Below, one piece after another: positions 1 to 12,225 of a stretch of 64,000 nt of DNA (the first letter of the stretch is position 1; each line of letters starts with the position of its first letter). Source of the stretch: Spongilla lacustris (lineage: Eukaryota > Porifera > Demospongiae > Spongillida > Spongillidae); contig OX442416.1 in assembly GCA_949361645.1 (NCBI GenBank), positions 11,599,869-11,663,868 of the forward strand, written 5' to 3'. Below the pieces are notes generated by a model that was given only the letters and a program-made list of their open reading frames with translations, was not told where the DNA came from and ran no database searches. The position numbers and the translations under genes are program-made.

Positions 1-798
1 AATTACACGGTGTAAAAACGTAATTGCATCAGTGGTTTTAACCGTCACAAGCTTGCATGCGCAGTGTGAGCTGACAATAATGTATAACAAAACTTTGGAT
101 TGACCCAAACTGAGGCTTCTGTTTTCATATTATATCAGCCACACTAAGGACAACATGAGCATATTATATTAACCGAAATACATGTAGCTACACATACGAT
201 TAACCGAATATTGCACTTTATTTTCAAACCTTAGTATCAACCATAGATATCAACTTTTCAAATCAATGCAGTAAAAACCAGCCAATTTTTATATTTTATT
301 TATGTGTATGCATGGATTTAGTGTCTACAAATTTACAGAAGGGATTTTGTTTTTAAATGGATGATTTTAAGTGGCTTTTGTTCAAATGATCTCTTGTCAG
401 TGCCTGGATTCAGTTTACAAACTACATATCCACCTAATCATGCGGTTTATCCCACACAATTCTCAATGCTAGAGCCTGCCTATAGCTAGTGACGTTCTAG
501 TTAGCCAAACGTATAGTTTTTTTGGTTTTCCTACAAGAGTTTCCTGTGTGCTCCTAAGCTAGTGGCATGCATCTGTCTGTTACATCTACTACATGCATAA
601 TAGAATATTGCTTCCTACATCTTGCAAAATGCCAATTTTCCTCTCCCTCTTGCCACTCATGTAATGTGGACCCAAACAGCTGAATAAGGGGTAGGGGGAT
701 TCGGGGAAAATAAAAGCACATAATTGCGGCCGTCTTGTCTGCAATGTGACTACTATTGTGTCTTTGTGGTTGCCAGCCATGACGTAATAATCCATGTG

Positions 799-807
799 TA
801 TAAATAG
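799..807 (+). promoter_or_regulatory. TATA box (TATAAATAG)
   Basis: A consensus TATAAATAG stands about 90 bases upstream of a GTAAGT splice donor at 895 and so fits a core promoter for the multi-exon gene proposed at 830-1830. The transcription start itself cannot be fixed from the sequence. Confidence 0.5.
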
Positions 808-829
808 CAGCTCCAGAGCGTAGTAGAGA

Positions 830-1830
830 TTTGTTAGACCTATATAGCTATCCTATATAACAGACAGAGATTGGCGACGCCAGTGTTCGCAATGGTAAGT
901 AGTATAATGTAACGCGGTCTTGCGTGAAATCACAGCAGATTCCTCTTCGACCGTATCAGTTGATACTCCATGTAACGATTATCATATAGAACATTATGCA
1001 TTGCAAACAAAAAAGCGACACGGAATAAATGCCCGCACTTTGCATTACAAATTCTGTGTGACGGTTGTAAAGATCGATCTTTCTAGTATGGTATAGCTAG
1101 CTTGCACTTCAATTGGTTTTTGCACCACTTTTTTTCTTTTTTAAACCATCGCGAGCACGAACGTTTAGCATCATCGCTATCGCTAGCTCGAGCAGGAAGC
1201 GATGCTCGAGAGATTGTAGTTTCAGATGACAATTTCATTTCTACACTCTACTTAGTGTCTCGTGAATTTAATTCATTAATTCATATGTCTCACCCTCACT
1301 CTCTCGCTATCTCGAACTATACACTGATACCGGTATATGAACATCGCTTTATGACGAGCTACATGTACAGCGGCGCTTTTAAAAATTATGTAGTGACAAA
1401 AACGATTTAAATTATTTTAGCGCTTTTACCATGTCCTTTTTCTATCTCATGCATGCTGAGGTTACATGTATTTAAATTGCAGCCCGGCCACCATGACTGA
1501 AGGCGTTCCTGACTCAATAATACGTGTAAGTTCATTCTGTTTGATAATTTTTTTTTTTTTTTCGTTCTTAAAAAGTATCTGCAACACAACTGACTTACGA
1601 TCTGAAAAGCATTTGTTGCAAGTGTTGTGACTGTATACATGTAGGCATTGCAGCACAGCCTTTCCATTGTAGCACATGTTACCTGGCATCCGTAATCATG
1701 GCGACCTTGCCCCGGCATTGTATAGATATGCAATGTATGTTCTGATATGTATGTGTCATTAAATTTTTTGTAATAACATCAGTCCACAGTGAAACTATTT
1801 CCTTACTTAGCAGAGGCCTATATATGTGAG
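830..1830 (+). CDS. First exons of an unrecognised gene
   Basis: Proposed exons are about 830-894 (5' leader), 1483-1525 and 1783-1830, with donors GTAAGT (895), GTAAGT (1526) and GTAAGA (1831) and AG acceptors at 1481 and 1781. The main start is the ATG at 1493 in a near-perfect Kozak context (GCCACCATGA). Exon 2 encodes MTEGVPDSIIR and exon 3 continues in phase 0 with 16 residues starting STVKLFPYLAE. The leader exon ends in ATG directly at the donor, which after splicing gives a six-codon upstream ORF stopping just after the main ATG. I found no convincing further exon downstream, so the rest may be lost or beyond recognition. No family is recognised. The model rests on splice signals, the Kozak context and the upstream TATA box. 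Confidence 0.4.
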
Positions 1831-2445
1831 GTAAGATTATTTAAGATTTTAAACCGAGATCTAGCTAAAAGTGGAGTGATTATAAATGTCAGTGCTGCAT
1901 AAATAAAAATGATAATTTCTGATTATACAATTTGAGCGGAGAAAAAGAATATAAGTCCAAAATCAATCACCAATCAAATTGTATATATGGATTGGATTAA
2001 AAAAAAATTGATGCAAGAATCTTAATTGTTGGCAGTGCTGATTGGGCATGACATACAATGTATATGCTCTATACAATGTATATTTTACCATACTTTTAGT
2101 AATGAAACACTACACCTTGTAGATCCCTCACAGGTCTTGTACACCTCCTCCCTCACACATATTGTACACCTCCCCCTCCATGCACAAGCAGATGTGTTTT
2201 ATGGCTAAATAGTTGTGCCTCTTATAGCCCCCTATGGCTATGGATGTGTTGTGGTGTACAACTGAGCCTATCAAAGTATGTTACGAGATGTTTATGTATA
2301 GGGGGAATTGATTCCAAGTTCAAAGCAGCTTGCTATCTACATACAAAGGCTAATGTTGGACTTAATGCAGGTCAAATGGTGCCCCATTAATGATTAACAC
2401 ATTTGCTAGAACCATAGTGTATGAGGCATTTACATGTAGATTAGG
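1831..2445. other. No gene seen
   Basis: AT-rich sequence with short open frames only. I see no motif, splice pair or repeat that supports a feature here. Confidence 0.4.
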
Positions 2446-2650
2446 GTGTGTAACCGGTTATCAGGTTATTCGGGTTATTCGGATATTCGCAAAAACCTAT
2501 CCGTTCGAATAGTAATTTAGCATTACTCGGAAAAATCGGTTATAGGATTTGTTCTATTCGAAATAACCGGTTTGTGCATCTCCATTCGGAGGTACTTAGG
2601 TATTCGTCATCCGCATCGACAATTCGCCCATTATTCGAATACCGTTTTTA
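2446..2650. repeat. Palindromic-word island (ACCGGTTAT / ATTCGAAT)
   Basis: The stretch is built from ACCGGTTAT, GGTTATTCGG, ATTCGAATA and their reverse complements, repeated with small changes and no fixed period. The words are self-complementary (ACCGGT, TTCGAA), so either strand could form several alternative hairpins. It resembles the islands at 18325, 34170, 38463 and 57925 in design but not in sequence. Confidence 0.6.
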
Positions 2651-3212
2651 TGACGATATCCGGATACTCCAGTACGCGTTTACGATAATAATTACGTCCA
2701 ATTTGAAACGTAACGTCATTGTTGTTACTATTTATATATACGTGGGGACGAGATCAGATATGTACGGGCAGTAAATTATCCGAACTAGCCAACAGATCTC
2801 CCTCTTCACGACTGACACGAGTCATGACGACGGACAGCTCCAGCTACAAATCAAAGTTAGTTCGCTTAGTGCATTTCAAACGAGCTGGTTTCTTGCATCT
2901 ATCTCTCTGAGCTGATATTGTAGATAAAAGTTAACTGGAAATCAAGAACAATAGCCATAATCATAATAATAGCTTATGTTTTACTCACAATTAGGCAATT
3001 AGGCATGGTACATGTACCTAGGTGATGGTGTTCCACAGTCAGCAATACAGAAAACAATCTCAATCATTCAGGAATTGGATCGATCATTAATTAGGACCCG
3101 ACTTAATGTGAGCTATTATGCAGGGAGGATCTTTGTGTGCAATTACATGTATAGCAGACCTCATGTCAGTTCAGTGCCAAACTTTCACATGTAGCACAAA
3201 AACCTGCCTGCG

Positions 3213-4140
3213 CTTTAAAGCTACTCGACCAACTGAAGAAGGTTGATTCAGTTGGCCCTCAAAGTTGCTCTGCTCTTTAATTTAGCAAGTTTGTTCACTT
3301 CTCAAGGTTTATATGCCTTACTCATTAGTAGCTAAACCATTGAAGGTCTTTGATGATGATTTTTACAAGTGCTTCACAGAGATCACTTCTGCAGACACCC
3401 CAGATCATGCTTGGGAACATCAAGCATATACATGTAAGTAGATAAAAGCCTTCCTCTGTCAGGCAGAGCTAAGGTCTGGTGCTTTGTTGTCTATCTCACC
3501 AACATCTGACAGTAGCTCCAGCTCAAATCACCATCTACATATATTGCATTCTACTGAACATTACAAGACCCTTGTTCCACTTCCTGATGTAGTTTTAGCA
3601 AAAGCAGCTGTGGAGTCACAAAACACCAAAGAGGAGACTTTTGTCTGCCTCCTAACCCATATGCTTCTGCACGGCTCCAAATGGTTAAGGCACCTGAGTC
3701 CTGGGTTAAGCCAGGTATAAAGGGGTGGCTGGGCATCCAATGGTGACAACTGTCCTTTACTGTCCCCCCCTACTGTCTAGATCCTTTGGGACATCATACA
3801 TTAACAGGGGACAGAATTTGCGACATCATTTTAGAGCCTGTATTGGTGCACCAATTGTGAAGCAGGGATATGACCTGCTAATGTCCTAGTAGGCAAGCCA
3901 GCTGCATAAAACATTTAAACATTAACCCAAGTACTTTTACTGAAGCACAAGTGACAGCAGGGTCAGCAGCCTTGGCAGTACAAGCACATTGTTTATAATG
4001 CCTAATGTACATACCTGAAGTGTGTCCGATATCTGGATGTGGTTGTGGTGAGTGCTGTGAAGATGTGGGGCCATTGCAGATGTGAGACAATGACAAAAAA
4101 GATGGGTGTCTAAGTGGCATATAAAACATGAGCATTGTGA
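3213..4140 (+). pseudogene. Decayed reverse-transcriptase element, 3' half
   Basis: Translation in shifting plus-strand frames gives landmarks of the C-terminal half of a reverse-transcriptase protein common in sponge and cnidarian genomes: VFDDDFYKCFTE near 3340, LDPLGHH near 3778 and NPSTFTEAQVTAGSAAL near 3920. In intact members LDPLGHH begins a His/Cys cluster and the last motif follows a nuclease-like block. Here several stops and frame changes separate them, so the copy is dead. It matches the fragments at 14479, 15019, 16123 and 19745. Family placement is from motif memory. The motif order is correct, which makes chance unlikely. Confidence 0.6.
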
Positions 4141-6730
4141 TAATTACAATGTCTATCTGGAAGGTAATTCAAAAATGTAGAGGGCTTACCACAATGGCAA
4201 GAAATGCAATGAAAGTTCACCCCACTACAGGAGGTTCACATTGGCTGAGAGCTTTTCATTTCTTCTTCCCACCGCTGCTCATTGCCAGCTTCTAATTTAA
4301 CATACGCTACAAGGGCAAGGCCTCTGAGCTTTTGTACTGACTTCATGCAACTTGGAGTAGCATGTACTGTAAGATCAGAGAAGTTAATCCATGGCCTGGG
4401 GATCAGCAATTGAGGTTAATATGATGATGCTGCTTGACCCACAAATGCATATGCAGCTGAACTACGCAAACATATCAGCTCTCCTAGAAATCACCGATAC
4501 AAACATATCACATCTCTTACAAACTATGCAAACATACAAATGACACAAACATATCAGCTTATACAAACATACACCTACATGTATCCAATGCATTACACAA
4601 ACATATCACCTCTCGTACAAACCATGCAAACATTACAATTAATGTATTTCAAGCCGTTATACTTTTGGATACTCATTTGCTTGAACATCATTCCCATCTT
4701 GCAATTATGATTTTAGCCAATTGTGTGTAAGGCACAATGTTTTGTAGGGGGTGTTATGTGTATGTCTAGTTTCACAGCCTTTACCATAGATGTAACTGGC
4801 ACTTCTTTGTAATACTACCACATATTAATTCATAATGCTCACAGCAACCACATCCAGAAATCCCCCCCACCCCTCACAGCACAGCACACCTAGCACAGCC
4901 GGTACACATTAGCCAAATACAGTCATATCTACTATAATACATGTATGTCAGAAAGAACCTCTGATTAATGTCCATCTTGGGTTTACAGAACTACAGCAAT
5001 AACTGCTATTCCCTGCTTTCAATATTCATCATTTGGGACCAACATGGCATCAAAGAAAGTTCATTACTTGTAAATAGTAAGACCTGCTCCAAATTACTAG
5101 CTAGTTCTCATAAGAGTTCTCAATTTTGTTAGCATACTCACAGCCTTGTCTCCACCAGCTCTTTCTGTATCAACAGTCACATCAGCTCATCATCTTCTGC
5201 AAATTCCTTCACATCCCTGGTGATCTATTGCAAATAACTATGGATGTTAATCAGAGGTTCATTCTGACTTACTATATTTGGCCAATTTGTGCAGGCTGTG
5301 CTAGTGATGTGGGGAGTGGAACTTCAGGATGTTGTTCTGGTGAGTGCTGTAAAGTTGCGTGTGGAGCCATCACACGTGAGAAATGACAATAACATAGATG
5401 GCTGTGAAATTAGTTTCAAAATAGTGAATAAAACACGAGTGTTGTTACAGTTGCAGTGTCTAGCTGGGAGGCAATTATCTAGAGGGCATACCACAATTGA
5501 AAGAACGCAACAAGTATTCACCCCATTACAGGAGCAGCGCATTGGCCGAATGCTTTTCTTAACGATATCATCCTTCCAGCTGTCACTTTGCCTCTCAGCT
5601 TTTCCACCCACTTCAGCAAAGAGTATAGCATCTACTGAAGGATCAGAATCCATGGTCGGACGAAATGCACTGATGATCACTGGGAATGATGAGGATTTCA
5701 TGATGCCCAATGTAAACATGAGGAATGCCTTCAATTTGGTCTCAGGCAATCCATCCTGTGTTTCTTTATTTCCTGAGCTACTACCTTAGGGCTGGTCAGT
5801 GTGTGCCTGTAATGCATCAGAAAATATGGCTGGCCAGTTGAGCAAGTGAGGTTAATATGACAATACAGTGTGACCCAGAAATGCATATGATGGCAAAGTG
5901 CAGCAAAACATTAGTATCACCTGCTCTATGTACTACACAAACATATCACCTCTCCCAGCCTACAAAAATACAATCTCTTCTGTGAACTATGCAAACATAT
6001 CACCTCTCCTACAAATTACTACCTCACCAGCAATTAGCGTATTACAAGCTGTTATATTTATTCGTGTAGATCTATATATATATATCCTCATTTAAATTAG
6101 AGCTAATTGAATACATACATGTGTATGGCACAAACATTATTAGTGAAGTTACACATGCAGCCTTCACTGTGAACAGTGCCTTCCCTTAGGGCTGGCAAGT
6201 GTGTGTCTGTAATGCATCAGCATGCAAATTTGTTAGGTTGAACAAGTGAGATTCATATTCATATGATGCATGGCAAAGGGCAGCAAAACATCGATATCAC
6301 CTGTTCTATGAACGATACAAACAGATCACCTCTTCCATGCTGTCTAAAAACATTTAACCATCTTCTTTGAACTATGTAAACAAAATCTATCACCTTGCCT
6401 ACATATTTCCCACCACTTAACTGAATAATTATTATAGTGTTATACTACAAACCATTATACTTTTAAATATTTGTGAATAGTGCCTTCCCTTAGGGCTGGT
6501 GTGTGTCTGTAATGCATCAACAAATTTGGTAGGTTGAACATGTGGGGTTAATATACACGACCCACATATGCATATAATGGCAAACTGCAGCAAAACATTA
6601 GTATCATCTGTTCTATGAACTACACAAATGTATCACCTCTCCTACGAATTGTGCAACACATCACCTCTACAAACTATGCAAACATATCACCTCTCCTATG
6701 AATTACGCAAACACACAATCTAATGGTAAT
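4020..6730. repeat. Diverged tandem duplications
   Basis: The block 4020-4440 is repeated at about 5300-5860; shared words include GGTGAGTGCTGT and CACCCCA.TACAGGAG. A shorter downstream unit recurs at about 5786, 6178 and 6480: each copy has CTTCCCTTAGGGCTGG, TGTGTCTGTAATGCATCA and runs of ACAAACATATCACCTCT. The period is 300-390 bases with indels. A minus-strand open frame of 141 codons (5324-5749) lies in one unit. It has no recognised domain, its counterpart in the 4.0-kb copy is broken, and I treat it as relic or chance. Confidence 0.6.
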
Positions 6731-6899
6731 TATGATATTAGCTAATTGTATATAATATATAGTGTATTCCACAATCAAGGAATATTGCTTATAAATTAAC
6801 CACAAACAGATAATTAATAAATTGTTGCTAAACGTTCTAGCAGTAAAAGAAGACATACTGATGAAATACGTCATCCTTTAACTACTGATAAATCTCAAA

Positions 6900-7690
6900 A
6901 TCCTTCTTAAATCATGTGTATTGCATAATCAAGATTTCCTAAACAGAAGTATTTAATTAAAGTCATTAATCTACCCACCGACACTTCTTAACATGAACTT
7001 CAAATGAGTGGGTAAGTAGTGGTTAGAATTTATTAATAAATTAGGCAAGCTGAAATTAGCTTTGGAATGCCCATCTTTTTGATTAGGTGTTGGTGGTAAT
7101 CTTAGCTATATTAATCTTAATTTCTTTGATTTAGTTTCTTTACATCAGCATTTCAGCCCACATTACTTAGCAACAGTTATAAGTGAATTAACTGTTTGTG
7201 GTTAATTTAGAAACAATTGTCTTTGATTGTGCATAGCGTTTTGTAGGGGGTCACATGCACTGTGAATGTAACCAGGCGCTGGCAATTCTTTTATGTAGTG
7301 TAGTTTGAAATACTTAATACAATACATGTACATATGATACTGCTGCCAAACAGCTGTCTCCCTGCTTTATAACGTAAGGAGTGGAGTATGTGCTAGTGAT
7401 GAACACAAATGATACAAATCAATATCAATATGGAGGGGTTGTAGGGGGGGGGGGAGGGGGGGAATTTACATCTGCCAAATTTATTCCACATAATATTATG
7501 TGTTGCGGCTAGTCTCTCATTTAATTTTACAGCACATACATGCACATTTAGCAGCTTGCTACTGATGATTTGGTGGTGGATCAGTCCATGGATAGCTACA
7601 GGAAGTTGTAGGAGGAGAGGTTTTGACACACATTTATTAAAGGAAAGGTAATGTTATTCTCTCATGGAACACTCAGCAAAGAGTTTCTGC
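6900..7690. repeat. Dispersed repeat, related to 13020-13190
   Basis: Shared blocks include the CTACCCACC word and TGTGGTTAATTTA.AAACAAT, seen here at about 7193 and again at about 13150, in the same order and strand. The words GTTTTGTAGGGGGT at 4739 and 7230 tie this repeat to the tandem block upstream. A (C/G)-rich run lies at 7446-7462. No coding potential is seen. Confidence 0.45.
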
Positions 7691-7704
7691 TCTTGTGTCC
7701 CTTT

Positions 7705-7765
7705 TCAGGGGCTGATCCAGAGAGGGTGGATAGGGTGGCTAGCCACCCCCCCCCCCCCCCTTCCT
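7705..7765. mobile_element. Terminal fragment of a GGCGGATCCAG-type transposon
   Basis: AGGGGCTGATCCAGAG followed by G-rich and then C-rich sequence resembles the ends of the complete element at 20782-21905 (CAAGGGCGGATCCAG and its inverse). No matching opposite end was found nearby, so this is probably a remnant. Confidence 0.35.
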
Positions 7766-8475
7766 CAAATAATTATTTACGAATACTAAAATACTGATTG
7801 AAACTAATAATAATAATAATAATATTTCTCAAGGCATTGTACAGATAATGCACTGTAAGAGGCAAGTAATGGCATGAGTAAATGCACTTATATACTTCCT
7901 ATTTAAATGGATACAGTTTACAAAAGGGAGATAGATCTACAGTTTGGAGGTGAGACATGAAGGTGATGATATTCTTTGCAGATACAACAACTATCAGCAA
8001 TTTCTGTTTGAGGGCTAATAGCTTTTCTGTTCAACAGCTTCCATTTAGGGGTGAAAAAAAGATGATGATGCTTTCTTTGTTTTTTGTGTGATCAGATGTT
8101 TATTTTGATACATGCATAATAATTGTGACTATAGTACATAGCACAAAAGAAAAAGCATATAGTTGCCAGTGCACATCTTTAAACTGCATGAAAATACTAA
8201 GTTAATCAATCATTTACACATAAACATCATATGAAAGTTGTGATTTACAACACTGATTCACTACACAACTTTCTATGGTTCATTTGTGTGAATGATTGAT
8301 ACTCCTAAATAAGGAAAACTTCAAAATTCAATCTAAAATTCTTTGCATTGCTTGGTGCCTGCCATGCATTTAGTTTCTGTCTTAAAGTGAAAAGAGTAGT
8401 TTAGGTGCTTTTGTGTACTGACTCACCATTTACAAACCATAATAGGTCCGAGAAAATATTCCAAGATAGATTCTC
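7766..8475. other. No gene seen
   Basis: AT-rich DNA with a short AAT microsatellite near 7805-7822. No open frame of note, no splice-supported exon and no repeat that I could match elsewhere. Confidence 0.4.
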
Positions 8476-8479
8476 ATTT

Positions 8480-9076
8480 ACGATCAGTTGATTGTGCATA
8501 CATAGCTAAATCCTACAGGATTTGTGAATTGACAGCCACAGCATTGATACCTTCTTGAGACATCCTTCATGTTTGAGCCATTTATAATCTTGAAGCCAAC
8601 GTCTCTGAAATTTAGCCTGTTTCCTTTTCCTTACTCCAGCAACACTAAATCATACAGTATTTTTTTTTAATTAAAACAGGATCTGCAAGCCTGTCTTGCT
8701 CAGATATCAGTACAGATATCTTTCATTATTATTTCATGTTCTTGACTGTCAGATTGCATCTTGTACAAACATCCTGAGCAGGATCCTATTCCTCTGACTG
8801 CTCCTCATGTCTGCATGATCAGTGGATCAGTGTTAGGAAGTTCAGCCGAGGAGGTTTTACACCCGTCATTTAGATGCTGATTGAGATACCGGTATACATG
8901 TATACTGCTTCCAGATCAGGATCTGTATCGGCATCATCATCCATAGATTCGGACTCGTAGGATACACAAGTAACTGGTAGGCCAGATACTGATGGCTCGC
9001 TGTGATCAGGACCTTTGAGTATATCACTTTCCGAGTTGAACTTGAAAAAGTCCAATATGGACTTGCACTTCAACAT
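8480..9076 (-). pseudogene. hAT-like transposase N-terminal relic
   Basis: On the minus strand the first frame begins MLKCKSILDFFKFN and continues for 68 codons to 8870, ending in an acidic stretch. An N-terminal SILDFF (a PIP-box-like motif) is common in hAT/ZMYM-type transposase proteins. About 250 bases further on, near 8640-8520, the same strand reads RKRKQAKFQRRWLQDYKWLK, close to the KFQ..WL..YPWL signature that opens the TTF-type zinc finger in those proteins. The two pieces are in the expected order and spacing. The rest of the protein is missing. The assignment is motif-based inference; an exon of a domesticated gene is the alternative. Confidence 0.4.
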
Positions 9077-9290
9077 CTTTGACGGAAAGCAAGCAAAATG
9101 AACTCAGTGAAAAATCTGATATGATGAGTGCACCTGTCCTAATGAAAACACTTGTTCATGCATAAGATATCTACCGCCAGTAAAAAAACTTTCGCGCTCA
9201 TCGTAAGTTTCAATGGAGGATCAGTATGCAATTTACATGTACTTATATTGTTTACCTGGTCATGATTAGTAACTTATGTCAAGTCCCGCG

Positions 9291-9450
9291 TATATGGGAC
9301 AGTGTCCAGCAAAATCACCCTTCTGGGTTTTTACCAATTTTATCACTATAATAATTCTGCATTGAACAACCTTATCACCATTCTATGTGGAACTCGATGT
9401 TGTGGGTAAAAAATTACTGCAGATTAATAACTCTCAAATTCAAAATTGTA
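9291..9450 (+). mobile_element. Fragment of the GGGACAGT foldback MITE, type B
   Basis: TATATGGGACAGTGTCCAGC opens this copy, followed by a diverged version of the sequence at 55748-55830, including the TTTTATCACTATA word. Only one end is seen, so it is a fragment or a decayed copy. Confidence 0.5.
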
Positions 9451-9919
9451 TTGTCATTTGTGATTTATAATTAGACTGAAGTGTACAAATATAAGCATTG
9501 TCCATTCCCAGTAGCACAGCGAAATGTCTACTTGATGTTCTCAAACCTATACAGTACATGTACTTCAGTAATAGTTTAACGAAATGAATATATGAGTAAC
9601 GCCATTACTTTTGAACGTGGATTTCAATTTTGAAGCTTTAGAGATAAAAGAATCAGGAGTTACATGTGCTTGTAGGTATTTTAAGCTCAAGTATCGTAAA
9701 AACTATAGATATCTGTCAAAGACGATTTTATATCTTCAGTATCAGTAGCAGTCCCACCCCTACATAATAGTTAATAGGCCACCCAAACTTAATAGTTAAC
9801 TGAGTAGCCCCCCCTCTCCCTCCCCTCTCCTCCCCTCCCCCTCCCTACTTAGCACTGATTTGAATTCAAATTAAAATACACCATGCACGATTTAATGCAC
9901 AGTTTTTGAATTCAAACCC

Positions 9920-10325
9920 TTACACACCCGAGCATCTATACCGGAACGGGCAACATGTAACGCCATTGGAGCAACATGCCATGCCAATAGGACAACATGT
10001 CTTGTGATTGGCGCAACAGCTGGCTGCGCCGAGGTAGTTACAACAGCCGTAGCCTCCAAATATGTACGGACAACAGGTTTGCCCGGTTGTGCAGCGAGTA
10101 CGGCCATCTGGGCACAAGACGTCATGTGGGCTCACGCTTTCGTGTGACGTGTCAATAGTTGCTGTTGCTTGGTAGGAGGTCCTCCGCAGTCGTATCCGCT
10201 TGAACAGCAGCCTTAGCCGTAAAGATTTGAACGGTCACCATGGCCAGTATCGACAATATTATCTCATTTCTCATTTTCGAGCGCAGTATTACTCTATCAG
10301 ACTCTTCTGCATGTAATGTAATGAA
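9920..10325 (-). pseudogene. Granulin-like gene, frameshifted copy
   Basis: The minus strand starts at the ATG complementary to about 10277 with MRNEIILSILAMVTVQIF, the same signal peptide as the intact copy at 12226. It breaks in the propeptide: relative to the intact gene it lacks 10 bases after DLLPS and a further 19 bases before the mature domain, so reading runs to a stop after NSNY. The mature part is still open in another frame (10135-9920) and keeps CPDGRTRC, TTGQTCCPY and the paired cysteines, but it has one fewer 13-residue CCSNG.TCC unit and ends CSGV. There is no ATG for that frame. The TATAAAT-type promoter is kept. Likely a recent pseudogene of the duplicated pair. Confidence 0.75.
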
Positions 10326-10399
10326 AAAGCTACACATTTATATACGCTTACAAATCGATCTGAATGGACCGCGGCGCGCGACCTTTTCCAGGATAAACA

Positions 10400-10730
10400 G
10401 CCATGCATTGCGGAGCCGGTTTGTATCTAATATAATTATATGCGTACATATACGCATGCAACTATTATTTTGAATAAGCGCTTTAGTTAGACCTTTTATT
10501 TTCTATTTTGGCTTATACACACATCGGATCCGCATAAGCAATGTTGCATGTTTAGTTGCGCTAATTGATGTACATAATATTTTAAAGAGACCATGCAGTG
10601 GTTTATGAAGTTCGAGTTCTATATGTAGAAGCTGGTGCACGCAGACGCAATAGCGCGGGCCGTTCTGGTTTTTGCATGCATGCAAGTCACAGCTGTATGA
10701 GTCCATTCAATTAGGTATATAATCTTATAT
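10400..10730. other. Segment present in only one arm of the granulin palindrome
   Basis: Both arms share the word GGATAAACAGCCATGC (left, 10391) or its reverse complement. In the right arm it is followed at once by CAGCTATG, whereas the left arm has about 330 extra bases before the matching sequence resumes near 10730. The extra piece has no clear terminal repeats or coding content. Confidence 0.55.
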
Positions 10731-12160
10731 GCAGCTATATACATGTATGTATAAATTGGCTGCATTTATAATCAGTTAAATATACTTTTGTCCTTTTAAA
10801 AATCGTATGGGAATACCCGTTAACGTTACATATAGCCATACTAAATCTGATCAAGTTCAGTAGACTAGCTTTGCCACGACCTCCATTCTTCTCTGCGGCA
10901 CGCGGGTGCATGCGTGCTAATCAACTATAGCTTAAAATTACGTGTAATTAAAAAAAAAAATTAGCTTGTCTGCTATTGCTAGTGCATGTACCTTGGATTC
11001 TAATAGTCTCCAACGTGGATTAATTTGACCTACGCTATACGTATACACCGTATTGTGAGTGAGTCATGCATGCATACTGTGACTTGCTGCCACACGCAGT
11101 CAGCCTCAAGTTGCAGTGACATGTTGATATTAAAAACATGAGCGTAGATCTAAATGTAGCCAGTGAAGTAGGTGAATCGGAAGGTGCCCTAGTCCCCCAA
11201 TAATACCTAAGGCTTATTTATCAATCAATATGCACTTTAAAAACCACACCATATGATGTCACCGTGATATGTGCATGCAATATTGCAGTTGCCCTTTCAG
11301 CGCAACTATTGTCACAGTTCTGGCCTGCACTATACGTAAGATTGCACATTTTACGGTGACATATATCGTGTGGTTTTTAAAGTGCATGTTGACTGAAAGG
11401 CCTTAGGTATTATTGGGGGACTTGCATGGGCTCCTTCCGAGTCACCTACATCACTGGCTACATAGATCTATTACATGTAGAACAATAATTAAAAAGAAAT
11501 TTAATGCCACTTTTGGAAATGCCATATGCACCTACATTGTACATGTAGCTATAGCAATTTGTGTAATTAGAGCAGTTATTACGGTAAAATCTTACAAGTA
11601 CACGCGGGTACAAATGTATCAGATGATGGAAATGCCGGCCGTTTGTCCATCGTGCTTATGGAGGCACTTGAACATTAGATGGTAATTTTGTACATATAAT
11701 TATATATATATGTGCAACTTAACTCGCTCATATTTTTAAAATCAACATGTCACTGCAGCTTGAGGTTGACTGCATGCGTGTGGCAGTAAGCCACAATATG
11801 TGCATGCATTCCCTCACAATAATCCACGTTGTAGACTATATTACAATGCAAGGTACATGCACTGGCGAAAACAGACAAGTAATTTTAAGCTATATAGTTG
11901 ATTACAATTAGTCTTTCGTGCACGCATGCACCCGCGTGCCGCAGAGAAGAATGGAGGTCGTGGCAAGGCTAGTCTACTGAACTTGCAGATTTAGTATGGC
12001 TATTTGTAACGTTAACGGGTATTCCCATACGATTTTTAAAAGGACAAAAGTATATTTAACTGATTATAAATGCAGCCAATCTATACATAGCTGCCGGCAT
12101 GGCTGTTTATCCTGGAAAAGGTCGCGCGCCGCGGTCCATTCAGATCGAATTGTATAAGCG

Positions 12161-12168
12161 TATATAAA
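12161..12168 (+). promoter_or_regulatory. TATA box of the granulin-like gene
   Basis: TATATAAA lies 65 bases upstream of the ATG at 12226, and the same box is present in the inverted copy. Upstream is a CpG-rich word, GCGCGCCGCGG, also shared by both arms. Confidence 0.6.
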
Positions 12169-12225
12169 TGTGTAGCTTTTTCATTACATTACAAGAAGAG
12201 TCTGATAGTAATTCTGCGCTAGAAA

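Noticed and set aside
1102..1410. 102-codon plus-strand frame
   Set aside because: It lies inside the proposed first intron of the gene at 830-1830 and has no recognisable content.
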